DNA of 64,000 nt, from assembly GCA_032622095.1 (NCBI GenBank), contig CP136062.1, positions 15,219,710 to 15,283,709 of the forward strand, in the 5' to 3' direction. This stretch comes from Siphonodentalium dalli (taxonomy: Eukaryota > Mollusca > Scaphopoda > Gadilida > Siphonodentaliidae). Both the position numbers and the translations under genes were made by a program. Positions within the stretch are counted from its first letter, which is position 1, and each line of letters begins with the position of its first letter. Of the stretch, positions 24,561 to 35,861 are shown one piece after another. A model generated the notes under the pieces. It saw only the letters and a list, made by a program, of their open reading frames with translations. It did not search any database and had not been told where the DNA came from.

Positions 24561-25690
24561 GGAATTTGAAGAGAACATATATCCCACAGCAATGTGTGTT
24601 ATTGAAATGAGTTAATTATCACTATGACATTAGATACTACATGCTATAAAGCATGATAGTGGTACCACTGGCTGGCTGGACTTGTTATCATAATTATGTC
24701 AAACTGTGATTGATTACTCACTCTCTGGTGGAGTTCTGCTTTCTGTGCAATATGAAGTTAACCCCTTTGTTGAAACAGGTTTATTACATTAGCTATATGC
24801 ACACACTATATGACACCTATTCTAAAATAATAAATTGGAATAGTCCATTGTTACTTTGTAGTGTTGTTTTACAGACATTGTTCTTTACAAACACTTGTCT
24901 TATCTTAGACAAAAATTTATCCACACATTCCTTAGTTCCATAACATGATGTCATTGAAAATGATTAACCCTCTCCACACATCATATGGTTTTGATGCTTT
25001 TCATTTAATCATTCTCCTATGTTATGTCCAGGTTGATGGTGATCCACTTTTGATTTGCATGGATTTGGGATTAAAATTAAACCATTCCATAGACACATAT
25101 TATGCGATAGACAGATATAATATTATCCCTTTCACTTTGAGCCAGGTTCAGTAAGGGTTTCAATACATCACCAATTGAATATTCATCATTAGAGGAAATG
25201 TCTTATTTTGAAATTCCCTCAATTGCATTTGGGCTCCAGGATAATATTAATGGTGCTGGTATTCTTGAGACTGACTTATTGTATGGGGTTCTAAATCCAA
25301 TGACATGCTTTTCATAGATTATTTTGTGTTTATCAGTTCATTAGTTTGGGTAAGATTAACCCCATTCTATCCGATTTGATAACTCAAATATTTCCATTGA
25401 TTATGTTTATAGTTCTTGGCATAGTTGACGATAACACACCCCTAACCTGCATAGTGAGGGTCATTTGGTTTATTTGCTTAAAAATATTAACATCCGCCAC
25501 CAATCCTGTTGACACAATGTGATAACTAAATATTTTTCACACGATCACTATATAAAGTGTGAATTGTTGAAACTTTTGCACTCATGAAAAGGTTGGTGTA
25601 AGGATTTATAAAATTTATAAAAATAGCTAATCGCTATCGCCAAGGTATGGGTTAAACATCTGCCGATCGTGATCGGCCTCTCGTTTATTT
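24561..25690. other. Intron sequence, no exon seen
   Basis: Weak remnants of the 23.8-24.5-kb repeat (AACCC, ATAACTCAAATATTT near 25370). Open frames at 24710-25154 lack splice context. Confidence 0.45.
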
Positions 25691-25704
25691 ATTATATTCA
25701 TCAG

Positions 25705-25835
25705 ATATTCCACAGTTGAATTTGGTACGCTTGAACGACGGAAGCGAGCCGACCTTGCCAATCGTCAGCGGGCTGGTACTCCAACTAGCGACATTGATGA
25801 TGACAGTCCCACCCCTCGGTCTTCCCAACATCAAG
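25705..25835 (+). CDS. Exon B of the tyrosine-motif protein
   Basis: 131 bp after the acceptor TTCATCAG (ends 25704) and before a strong donor, AAG/GTAACT. Its first base completes the Gly codon begun in exon A; 43 codons follow and one G remains. Translation begins YSTVEFG, continues with the basic cluster LERRKRADLANRQRAG, and ends in a Ser/Thr/Pro/Asp-rich stretch (TPTSDIDDDSPTP). YSTV is a YxxV motif; the basic cluster could be a membrane-proximal or nuclear-type signal. A second acceptor, CCACAG (ends 25715), would start in the wrong phase for exon A. The acceptor and first 20 coding bases also occur in the upstream array at 23253-23700. Family not recognised. Confidence 0.65.
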
Positions 25836-26371
25836 GTAACTATTTAACTATGATGGAGAATGCAGACTCTATTTGCTTCCTTATTATCCCCTGTGAATGG
25901 GGGCAAAGAAAATTAGTTCTGTGTGTTCATCCCTCTGTCCGTCTAACAACTTTGGAGCTCCATTGCAGTCATCATAGGCCGGATTTGATTGATCTTAGGT
26001 ATGTTGATGAACCACCATGGGGGGGTGGGGGGAATATATCCACAAAACGGGGTTTGTCCATTCCGTTTATATTTGAAATTCTTGAAGGAAATGTATTGGC
26101 AACAAATGTAGATTGAAAGTACGGTACTTCAACTTATTACACGCTTGTTCCCAGAAGTACAGTGTTATTGCTGTTCCATATTTACAAATACGTATGGAAC
26201 GTAACCAAGTACGTTCCATACACATCTTGTCAACATAAAATGATGTACAAGATGTTCGCCTCAACCATAAAATAAAAGCATCATCACACATGCAAAACAC
26301 GCACACTATGTGCCTAAATACACCTTCTAAGTCTGTATTTTTAATGCACTGATTCTAGGACACAAAGCGTA

Positions 26372-26724
26372 TAATAAACACAGAACGACACGATGTGTAA
26401 ATGGGTTTGTCGATACGGCACTCGTGCTGTCGCGGATATAGTGTATTTTGCTGGTTATTAATGTGGGTTTTTAGAATAACAATTTCTGAAATAATCATGG
26501 TTCAAACTTCGCTTCCAACTCGAATTATCGTTGATAGGAATACATCCATGCAGTTTTACATGATTACCAAATAATCAGCGAATCTCAAGTCTAAAAATCT
26601 GCATACCTCTGTTATAAATGATTTGACCAGACAAAAATTCAAGCGCCTCTCGTTCTATCCTTCCGTGACAGCACTCGTGTCGTATCGACAAACCCATTTA
26701 CACATCGTGTCGTTCTGTGTATTT
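26372..26724. mobile_element. Fold-back element, 0.35 kb
   Basis: ACACAGAACGACACGATGTG and the following AAATGGGTTTGTCGATACG at the left are repeated in inverse at 26655-26724. No coding content. Confidence 0.75.
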
Positions 26725-26769
26725 ATGTCCATGAACGGCGTAAAACCCACCAGAAATTACTTCACCTTA

Positions 26770-27376
26770 GGTAGCAATACACGATTTCTGGCCATTTTCA
26801 CCATTTTGAGGGGGGTACTGTACTACAACCTTCTGCTGCACCATGGTCATTGATAAACAGCACATGAGTGCTTGGTTACAAGATACAGAAATGGTCAGAG
26901 CATAATACGTCTGTATTTTGACAGGAATTGCCTCATCACAAGTTGAATTATCTCCCTTAGACTGACTTTGAAAAATCTTCATTTTAACCATTTTTTGGCC
27001 GAAATTGGCGGTCTTCGGTCGCAAAGCTAACCATGCCAGAGCGAATGTCAGTCTATAATCACCTTATGAGCTGATAGAGCCGAGATATATGTCAGATATA
27101 TTAAAAAAACAATTTAGAGTTATCGTATCAATTTTTTTTTTGACGACTGTTTTCGGTGGAGTACCACACAGAGCTGGCCGACATCAGATTCCAAAAACAT
27201 ACTTCGTATTCAAACATCATCCCATTTTGTATACTATGGTACCTTTATAAAATAATTAAACCATCAAACCATTACTCCCAGGTATAACAGAGGCCAAAGT
27301 GAGAGTTATAGCCCTTATTTGCTTAAAATCATATTTTTCAGCCCTCCTACAAGCCATGAAATCGTGTATTGCTACC
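26770..27376. mobile_element. Harbinger-like MITE, 607 bp
   Basis: Termini GGTAGCAATACACGATTTC in inverted orientation, flanked by TTA on both sides (26767-26769, 27377-27379). A 3-bp TTA duplication is typical of PIF/Harbinger. It interrupts a short tandem repeat with TGTCCATGAACG and ACTTCACCTTA, seen left (26727-26769) and right (27380-27440). Confidence 0.7.
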
Positions 27377-27476
27377 TTATGTCCATGAACGCGGAAAACC
27401 CAACAGAAAGTACTTCACCTTATATCCATGAACGGCACAAAAACCAATCAAGCAATCCAGAGTGAAGACATGTATA

Positions 27477-27627
27477 CAGTAATGCCCTAAATAATCGACT
27501 CCTTAACCGCAGCAGAATTAGTGAGAGCTTTCCGATGAATGGCAACAAGCCATATTTCCAACTAAATCCTGAAAAGTTACCCATAATTCTGCTATGGTTA
27601 AGGAGTCAATTATTTAGGGCATTACTG
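27477..27627. mobile_element. TA-flanked MITE (family 4), 151 bp
   Basis: Termini CAGTAATGCCCTAAATAAT and inverse, flanked by TA, as in Tc1/mariner/pogo insertions. The inner arms (GACTCCTTAACC, GCAGAATT) also pair. Other copies are at 59537-59747 and, half, at 54179. Confidence 0.85.
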
Positions 27628-27716
27628 TAGTTCAGAGACACACTCAAATTAGTCACAGTAATGATTCAAAAACCTCATAATGACCGTATACTGATATCTG
27701 CAATATACAGTTACTT

Positions 27717-27812
27717 ACAATTCCCATGTGACTTGCAATTCCCATGTGACTTGAAATTCCCATGTGACTTGCAATTCCCATGTGACTTGCAATTCCCATT
27801 TGACATGCAATT
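27717..27812. repeat. Minisatellite, 18-bp unit, five copies
   Basis: Tandem CAATTCCCATGTGACTTG with small variants. 18 bp is a codon multiple, so frames stay open on both strands by chance. Confidence 0.95.
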
Positions 27813-28129
27813 TGGAACATTTTTGTTACCGCTATGTGTGATTTTTCGTTAGTATCTAAGTAACAAAGTCTCTTTTTACGAAACCTTTGTGTATGTACAT
27901 AGATAGCATATTTGATAAACATTGAACCAAACAAAAGATTTTAAATCAGACGACAGATTTCGATTTTGTCCTCCCCTACGAGTTGGTGCCAATACTTTTT
28001 ATTCGAGATATGGCAAGGGACTGTTGGCAGGCAGCAACAAACCTATATAACAGTCGTTTATTGATGGATTCCAACAACTTTTGGTACATGAGTATATGTA
28101 GTTTGTCTATTTTATTGATCAATTTTAGG

Positions 28130-28610
28130 AAATTTTAGGTCCGTTAGCGCGATAACTTGAAAAAATATGTCAACCAATTTCATTCATATTTGGTATATGA
28201 ATGTTTCACAACAATATCTTGATCGAGTTCGAAAACCAAATTTGTCCGATCCTTTTTACCTGAGTTTATACGGCCCTTAGTTTGTCTATGTTTAGCAATT
28301 TTATGATCATTAGCGCAAAAACTTGAACAAATATCATTACGGCCTTTAGTTTGTCCACTTTTTTTTAGCAATTTGACTGTTGGTTCGAAAACTTGCACAA
28401 ATGTCAACCGATTCCATTCATATTGGGTATATAGAATTTTCACAACAATACCTTGATTGAGTTCAAAAACCAGGTTTGTCCGATTTTGTTTTACTTGAGT
28501 TATGGCCTTTAGTTCTGAGTTATGATTCTTTAGTTCATCCATTTTTAGTGATTCTCGGTCAGACAGATTCACTCTAATGGGCAAAAGAACTTGATCTTTA
28601 ATGCGCAACC
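28130..28610. repeat. Degenerate tandem repeat, ~150-bp unit
   Basis: Three copies of AACTTGMACAAATRTCAACC, TTCATTCATATTNGGTATAT, TTGATYGAGTTC and TTTGTCCGAT. The 142-codon minus-strand frame here is a by-product of the repeat. Confidence 0.7.
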
Positions 28611-28626
28611 CTTGTATATTTCTGCT

Positions 28627-29205
28627 TTAGCCCTTTCTATACCAAATGGATTCTCCCACGCAGTTATAAAAGTATACATTGGAATGGTCTATTATTCATT
28701 TGAAGGAGTGTTCAGGATAAATTAGTAGGCGACAGATAATACAAATACAGAAGGAGTTCTATTTATTGGAGGGAAATGTTCAGATATAGAGGATCTCAAA
28801 CGAGTTACTATTTTATACGGAATTTATCAACCGAGTTCACTAAATTCGATTTGAGCCGAGGTTTACCGAGGCTCAAATAGAATTTAGTGGACGAGGTTGA
28901 TAAATTACGTATAAAATAGAACGAGTTTGAGATACTTTTTATCACATGATCATATAATCGCTAAAATGTTATCGAAAACAACAATTAACTGCAGCCAGCG
29001 ATCATTGTCCCAAAGAGCAGCGTGACGTCATTGCACGCGACGATATTACACGTGTCTATTACGCTCGATTATTACATCGGAAAATAGTGCTAATCATGTG
29101 ATAAAATAAGTTCAACAACATGTGCGTTTGTTGAAACTTATCTGAATATTTCCTAAGGGATACGGTAACTACTCGTCAATGAGTATTTACTATAGAAAGG
29201 GTTAA
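28627..29205. mobile_element. Possible piggyBac-like MITE
   Basis: Left end TTAGCCCTTTCTAT, right end ATAGAAAGGGTTAA. If the left TTAG is a mutated TTAA, the layout TTAA-CCCTTT fits piggyBac. It contains the hairpin 28794-28932. A partial copy of its left part is at 49764-49935. Confidence 0.5.
28794..28932. repeat. Long hairpin, ~60-bp arms
   Basis: The left arm starts TCTCAAACGAGTTACTATTT; the right arm is its inverse, ending GAACGAGTTTGAGA. The loop is about 12 bases, near GAGGTTTACCGA. A few mismatches only. Confidence 0.85.
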
Positions 29206-29261
29206 ACATAAGTTGTGTTGCACCTAGCTTCATGACATAGTCAGATGGCCCCTCTGACTGA

Positions 29262-29450
29262 GCTTCCTGTGCCAATGCATTTTCTTATATATGCGAGTCT
29301 CGCAAGGGAGCTTTGCATATACATGTATAAGAGAATACATTGCCTAACAATATTTACCTTGACCTTGTAAGCCAGTGCATTCTCTTATAAATCCGATGCT
29401 CCCTATGGGAGACCTGCATATATAAGAAAATGCACTGGCACAGGATTTTT
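29262..29450. repeat. Two copies of the ~70-bp hairpin family
   Basis: 29270-29345 and 29371-29445 each read GTGCCAATGCATTYTCTTAT-type sequence followed by its inverse around a short loop. The same family occurs at 18863, 53945, 62958 and 63110. Confidence 0.75.
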
Positions 29451-29509
29451 GTTGCAGCTCCCGCCATGAAAGGGTTAATAATTTAGTTGCAAAAAATAAA
29501 GACATATTG

Positions 29510-29735
29510 CTGTTTATTTTTCCGCCAAGGAGAAGCCCTTCAACTGAACTATATGGATTATTATCCTCGGCCTTGTGTTATCAGGAGGGTTAAAATTTAT
29601 TGTCCGTTTATTAGCCTACTCCGGTCAATCAGCGACTCCGGTCAATCAGCGCTCGGATTAGCTCACGCATGAATGCGTCCCGTGCAAATCCCGCGCTCTT
29701 AACAATTCATCTAGCCAGTTTTATTTCTCTCCTTG
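29510..29735 (-). repeat. Inverted duplicate of 34430-34480 and 34600-34785
   Basis: Near-identical in reverse complement to the two arms near 34.4-34.8 kb, including CCTCGGCCTTGTGTTATCAG, a doubled GACTCCGGTCAATCAGCG-type unit and GCATGAATGCGTCCCGTGC. The partners lie about 5 kb apart. Confidence 0.8.
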
Positions 29736-29739
29736 GACC

Positions 29740-30540
29740 TATCGGACGTGGTTTTAACTAAAGGAAGTATTTCTCTATTGCGAGTTTATCAACTCAATAT
29801 TTATTGTTGATAACAAACTTGCAATTTATCCGTTGCTTACTCGGTCGTTTAATATTTTTAAGTTCGCGCAGAAACTCTTCGTTTCATAGTATGCGCAAGG
29901 CTATTTATAAAAATTCCGTGTTTTTATCGACCCATTTTATCTCGAAAAATTGGGGATTGGAATCGACAAAATCACGTTGAGAACTTCGCCATTGATGGCC
30001 ATTTTGACAATGACTACAGACGCACATCGTTTACTTGTAGCGAACCTATATTGCATTATTGTGCAACATATACGGTGGCATGAATCGTCCGATTTCTGAG
30101 TCCACGTGGTACGGTATGCGAAGTCTCCTAATTTCGTGCTAACTATATTTCATGACGCAGACTTCTCGCTATGTTCATTTCATGTACACTACCTAATCGT
30201 ATATGCAACAGCTCTGTTAGTGCGCAAAAAGTTGGCCAGGACAGAAATGTCTCCTTTGGCGATAATTTACATGTATTAATAAACAAGATAGAACTTGTAA
30301 TCCAATGAAATTTCTTTTGCCTCAACTAATTGTAAGTTGAAGTTGAGCGACTGGAACTTAACCGACATTTGGTAAATGATTATCACAGAACATCATTGTA
30401 CATATACAACATGTCATTATAATTAATTGTGCTTACCGATTAATATTTGCAAATCTTAGCTAGCCCGATTGTATTACTATTAACATGAGGGCTCGTATTT
30501 GGATACTTGGAACGTCGCAAACGTTACATCGACTTCAAGA
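29740..30540. other. Unannotated intron sequence
   Basis: No repeat partner or plus-strand exon recognised. It may include the 3' flank of the possible minus-strand exon below. Confidence 0.4.
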
Positions 30541-30542
30541 TA

Positions 30543-30548
30543 TTTATT
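30543..30548 (-). promoter_or_regulatory. Possible poly(A) signal for the minus-strand exon
   Basis: AATAAA on the minus strand (TTTATT as printed), about 290 bases beyond the stop at 30841. Chance occurrence is likely in AT-rich DNA. Confidence 0.25.
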
Positions 30549-30840
30549 TGAAATTCTGACTCGGTTCTTGCGATTCCATTTCCTTTCCCTCATTGTATTA
30601 TCGGAACAATCGTTAGAAACAATGAGATTATGTTTGTTATAACATATAGTATTATATGGCCTGTGTTCAAATAATGCTGTGTCTCTTGAATAGTCTCTTT
30701 CTTTACATGTCTGTCCAGTATTACTGACAGTGTCCGCTTGCTACGAATCGTGCAACTGGTTTGATTGGGGACTAGGATTATCTGACACAAGATTGGGCAC
30801 CAAGGATTTTCATTTCAAGTTCCAGGGCTCAAAATACATT

Positions 30841-31087
30841 TCATTTTACGAGAATCAAATGCTGAATCATGTCAGTCATAACGCACTGAAAATTGTAAAG
30901 TTTTGTGAGAATCATTACAGGAATGGATTCGGTGATTCTCGTCGAATCTTGAAGCCTGAGTTCCCATTGTCGAATGGCGATCTCCATCAATTCATATCGG
31001 TACTCTGTCGTTATTTCGGCGACAATTGTGTCTGTTTCTTTGCAATCACTCAATGTATTTTGCAGAATGGGCTTCCCTGTTCCATGA
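30841..31087 (-). CDS. Possible terminal exon of an unrecognised minus-strand gene
   Basis: Read on the minus strand, an acceptor CATATCTGTGCAG (exon starts at 31087) opens a frame of 81 codons, plus one base completing a split codon, ending in TGA at 30841-30843. The product begins HGTGKPILQNTLSDCKE, continues through TTEYRYELMEIAIRQWELRL and ends MIQHLILVK. Composition is balanced and globular-looking, unlike repeat-driven frames nearby, and no relative was seen elsewhere in the window. The opposite plus-strand frame (30730-31131) is poorer. It lies inside the B-C intron in reverse. It could be a nested gene's last exon, a pseudogene piece or chance. Function unknown. Confidence 0.35.
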
Positions 31088-31614
31088 CTGCACAGATATG
31101 CAAATGCAGTAGCCTGAACCTTCAGCTATAGTTTGCTTAAATATCCAAAGATACTTCCGTCCGTGGTCAGATCTCTTTGGAGAAATTTTGGATGCTAGCC
31201 TTTGGCTGGCCTACTTGTGGCAAGTCACCATATCCGTGTGACCTAGCATGGTCGCAGTGTTGAAATGATTCATTGGCTAGCCAGTGTCTCAATAAATTTT
31301 CAGTCAATCAATGTTTATACTTTTGATGATTTTGATGTTTGTCATTTCCATGTGTTCACTGTAACAAATAGACAACATCTGAACTGTTATCCTCAGATAT
31401 TAGTGTTTGTAGATACATTCAAATTACGAATTTAAATGATACAAAATGGTGAGCTTAAAAACATGTATGGCCAGCCATAATTGTTCCATACTAGTACAAG
31501 GGTATCAGTGCCTCATAGGCTCAATGACATACGAACTGACTATATCAATATGGCGTAAATTTTCACTGATACCGACATACTTCTGCGCTTTCAATCCGTG
31601 AATAGTCAAGGTGA

Positions 31615-32345
31615 ACTACTATGCATTTATATTGTCATGTGCCCCCGATGCACTGCCAATAGCATTTCCAACAGAGTCCATCACTTGGCTCTCTACCTTC
31701 TATTTCCACATATAGAAAAGATCAAATGTCAAATAGCCTTCACTCACGTATTAAGCACAGTTACAGGAAATGCATTTATATTGCGCAGGGCCACTGCCAC
31801 TATAATTTCCATCAGAGACCAACACATGGCTCTTTTCCTTCTATTGCCTCATATCCAATTGATTATCGGGCAAATAACAGAAAGGACAGCATTTGTATTG
31901 TCACACATATAAAGTGCAGTTACATGAACAGCGTTTCTATTTATATTGCGCACGACCACTGCAGGCCTGCGTATTGGAGGCGAACGACGGTTCGGTTCAC
32001 CTGGAGGTTGTGAAATCTAGGTCACGTCAAAGTTGTATGTGGCTCTCACGAGTGCTACTGAATATAACAGTTTGTGTAACCTATGGGTACCTAAGCACAA
32101 CCAGACGACCGACAAATACGTTACGGCTTACGATTTATTTTGCATTCGGCAGGCCTGCCAGTGCCAATTTCAAAAGAGTCCAAAACATGGCTCTTCACCT
32201 TCTATTACTACATATCCATATGATTATCTGGTAAATAGAAAACCTAAATGAATAACACAAATGAAAGCATTTGTATCATCACACATATAAAGCGCCGTTC
32301 CGCAAGAAGCCTTTATATTATGCATGACCACTGCCCAGTACCAGT
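31615..32345. repeat. Degenerate tandem repeat, ~150-250-bp unit
   Basis: Three to four units share GCATTTRTATTGTCA/GCGCA, CACTGCCA-TTTCCA, ACATGGCTCTTYNCCTTCTA and CATATCCAATTGATTAT. Open frames follow the repetition. Confidence 0.7.
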
Positions 32346-32349
32346 GACT

Positions 32350-34100
32350 GGCGGGGTGCTACCATCGTTGATTTGGAAAACAAATCTTCAAGGGCGAATG
32401 CCACAGCTCCTGAGCCTTAGGGTGGGGAAGACTCATCATGTGCCACTAACAGCGCACCAGCCAACCAGACTTCAGTTCTTCCCAGATGTAACTGCAGCTC
32501 GAGCTCTCATTTGCTCTCGCAATTCAGAAGACGGATGTACTTGCGCCTGTATAATCATCAGTTGTGTTTTTCTCAAATTCAATGTCATTGTGGGATAGAC
32601 CTCAAAACATGCATGTTCCATGGCACTTTCACATTCCCATAATTTAACTGCGATGGGAACGATTTTATATATACCTTCCAATAGTTTAATATTGAATCAA
32701 TGATTACTATGACCATGCACATTTTGTCAAGAGGGAACAGTGCACAGTTTAATATTCGTGAATTAGAAAATTACAATTGCATACGGCTGCGTGAACAATT
32801 GCTCCTGTCTCCTGGGAAGGACTGAGACTTCTGACTCTTCCCCACGGTCCGTGGCCCACTCCATTACGAGAGTGGGTCTTGTCCCCCTGGAATCATACTC
32901 CCTCGGGATATTCCAGGCCTGCTCCACCATCTGCGGACTTTCCGTAAGTGTATAAAACGTTCTCCTCACCGTAAGCAAGGACATCGCTATGTTCTTGCAC
33001 AGGAGAAATCGGATCTCATCGTCCTCTTCGCCGAGAAAAGACAGTATCTTACCTGCGGTTTAATTTCTAGCAGGTAAGATCACGTGGCCATAGTAAATAA
33101 CGGAATTTACCTTATTAACCTTGTTTTGCAATAACTAACAAATGTTTTGTATATTATGCTTGCTAATAACTTCTGCAGACCGTGGGAGGCAGGGTACCGT
33201 CCTCCGGAGATTCGGGCAACCAATCCTCCAGGACACAAGCACCCGCGCCTTTGGCGACTGTTCTGGGTGGGGAAGCCTCGTTGTCCCGTGCCGCACAAAG
33301 CGCACCAGCCAACTGGCCTTCTGACGCTTCCCCACGGCGCCGTGGCCCACTCCATTACGAGGGTCGGTCTTGTCCCCCTGGAAACGTCATCCCAAGTGAT
33401 ACGTCCAGGCCTGCTCCTCTGCCGTCAGGGGATCCTAGTGGTATGTCATCGACGTTTATGTCAGCGTGTCAGGACCACCTGCATTTGGGAGATTCGGTGG
33501 GGGGCTTTCCCTGGTCAAATGGATCCTTTCAATTTCCCTTTTTTCCGCCATTTTGGCCTTGGGGTGGGAAATAACACCTTAAAATCTAACTGCGAGCGCA
33601 ATTGTTCCTCGTTCGAGCCATTCCCAGTGTGGGCTTCCCTCTAGTACCTTACCTCAACCTGATGCAGGCTGTTCTGTTGCTGGCCTCGATCCTGACATGC
33701 TCTCTAGTTTCTATAATTCTCCTGGCGTCTGATGGCTTTGACGACGATGAGCAAGGATCTCGGGCCGACGGTGGTTCCCACTGTCGGTCAAGGATTCTGT
33801 CGTTCCTAGGGAACTCGCTTTGCGTACGGACACGACACGGGTCGATCTCTTGTAAAAACTTCATCACAGGATATGTGTCAAATCTTGTTACAATGAATTA
33901 CACAAACTTTACACAACTGTACCATTCCTCGGGCTGTACCAGTTCGCGCCCCCTGGTCCTGCATCAGCAGACCGTGGCAGGCAGAGTGCCGTTCTCTGAG
34001 ATTCAGGCAACCAATCCTCCGGGACAATAGCACCCGAGCCTTTGGAAGCTGTTCTGTGTGAGGAAGACTCGCTGTCGCGTACCGTCAATAGCGCTTTCTA
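32350..34100. repeat. GC-richer, coding-like degenerate repeats
   Basis: Blocks recur in order: GTGGGGAAGACTC-GCGCACCAGCCAAC (32420, 33271), CTTCCCCACGG-CGTGGCCCACTCCATTACGAG (32840, 33328), CCAGGCCTGCTCC (32913, 33402), and CAGACCGTGG-AGGCAG with GGCAACCAATCCTCC (33175, 33968). At 33182-33574 the plus strand has a 130-codon Ser/Pro-rich frame ending in an FPFFPPFWPWGG-type patch. At 33602-33800 coding-looking pieces switch frames. This resembles a broken retroelement gag-like region, possibly DIRS- or LTR-related (inference, weak). Not a functional gene as it stands. Confidence 0.5.
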
Positions 34101-34399
34101 TTTGGGAAGATATAAATAGTAAATACCGCCATCACTCTCATCGCAGGACACGAGAAAAAAGCAGCAGCAGAAGAAGAAGTCTCTACTGCTCGGTTTCTAC
34201 TAGTAGCTGGCACGTATGGTATGGCACTGCCTGGGATGTTTATTCCAAAAGACAAGGGGGGAGGTACAAGCTTGAGCAATGCTGGAATCTGAATTTATGA
34301 GCTCTTTCACATAACATATCAAAGCTGATTCATGACTAAATCACATTTACATGAAATCTGTTTGGAAGAGTACATTCCCGTCAAACTGGAATATTAAAT

Positions 34400-34830
34400 T
34401 TATTGCTCGTTGCCTCCTCCTGGGCTTGCATTCTAATCCATATAGTTCAGTTGAAGGGCTTCTCCTTGGCGGAAAAATATAATTTTTTAAATTAAAATTA
34501 GTTTTTCCTCAAGGGAAGCCCGAAACTGAACTATCATAGATCCCTCCCATGGCGGTGCCATTCCCAACCCCGAGACTCGCAAATCTTATTATTAAAAGTC
34601 GGAAATAAAACTGGCTAGATGAATTGTTAAGAGTGCGGGATTTGCACGGGACGCATTCATGCGTGAGCTAATCCGAGCGCTGATTGACCGGAGTCGCTGA
34701 TTGACCGGAGTAGGCTAATAAACGGACAATAAATTTTAACCCTCCTGATAACACAAGGCCGAGGATAATAATCCATATAGTTCAGTATCGGGCTTCCCTT
34801 GAGGAAAAACTAATTTTAATTTTAAAAATT
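34400..34830. mobile_element. Fold-back element at the left border of the 14-kb array
   Basis: ATCCATATAGTTCAG occurs at 34437 and inverted/direct near 34770. TTTTTCCTCAAGGGAAGCCC (34503) pairs with its inverse at 34787-34806. Between them lies the sequence shared with 29510-29735. Confidence 0.65.
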
Positions 34831-35861
34831 ATATATTTCGTCAAAAAAATTAGCCTTATGTAGAACACTGAGAGGGTTATGTAGAACACTGAGAGGGTTA
34901 TGTAGAACATTGAGAGGGTTATGTAGAACACTGAGGGGCTGATGTAGAACACTGAGAGGGTTATGTATAACACTGAGAGGGTTATGTAGAACACTGAGGG
35001 GCTGATGTAGAACACTGAGAGGGTTATGTATAACACTGAGAGGGTTATGTAGAACACTGAGGGGCTGATGTAGAACACTGAGAGGGTTATGTAGAACACT
35101 GAGATGCTTATGTAGAACACTGAGAGGCTTATGTAGAACACTGAGAGGTTTATGCAGAACACCGATAGGCTTATGTAGAACACTGATAGGCTTATGTAGA
35201 ACACTGAGGGCTTATGTAGAACACTGATAGGCTTATGTAGAAAACAGAGGGTTATGTAGAACACTGAGAGGTTTATGCAGAATACTGAGAGGCTTATGTA
35301 GAACACTGAGGGGGTCATGTAGAACACTGAGAGGGTTATGTAGAACATGAGAGGGTTATGTAGAACACTGAGAGGGTTATGTAGAACACTGATAGGCTTA
35401 TGTAGAACACTGAGAGGCTTATGTAGAACACTGAGAGGCTTATGTATAACATTGAGAGGCTTATGTAGAACACTGAGAGGGTTATGTAGAACACTGAGAG
35501 GCTTATATGTAGAACACTGAGGGCTTATGTAGAACACTGAGAGGCTTATGTAGAACACTGACAGGGTTATTTAGAACACTGAGAGGGTTATTTAGGACAC
35601 TGAGAGGCTTATGTAGAACACTGAGAGGGTTATTTAGAACACTGAGAGGGTTATGTAGGACATTGATAGGCTTATGTAGAACACTGAGAGGCTTATATGT
35701 AGAACACTGAGGGCTTATGTATAACATTGAGAGGCTTATGTAGAACACTGAGAGGCTTATATGTATAACACTGAGGGCTTATGTATAACATTGAGAGGCT
35801 TATGTAGAACACTGAGAGGCTTATATGTAGAACACTGAGGGCTTATGTATAACATTGAGAG

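Noticed and set aside
28180-28608. 142-codon minus-strand frame
   Set aside because: It spans three copies of a dispersed ~150-bp repeat and repeats the same peptide theme.
30730-31131. 133-codon plus-strand frame
   Set aside because: It lacks ATG and splice support; the minus strand over the same bases has the better exon structure.
31598-32598. Several 95-116-codon plus-strand frames
   Set aside because: They overlap each other and follow a degenerate tandem repeat.
33602-34030. 142-codon plus-strand frame with a hydrophobic N-terminus as a possible secreted or membrane protein
   Set aside because: It overlaps degenerate tandem copies with frame changes; the hydrophobic part reads better in another frame as Ser/Pro-rich sequence.
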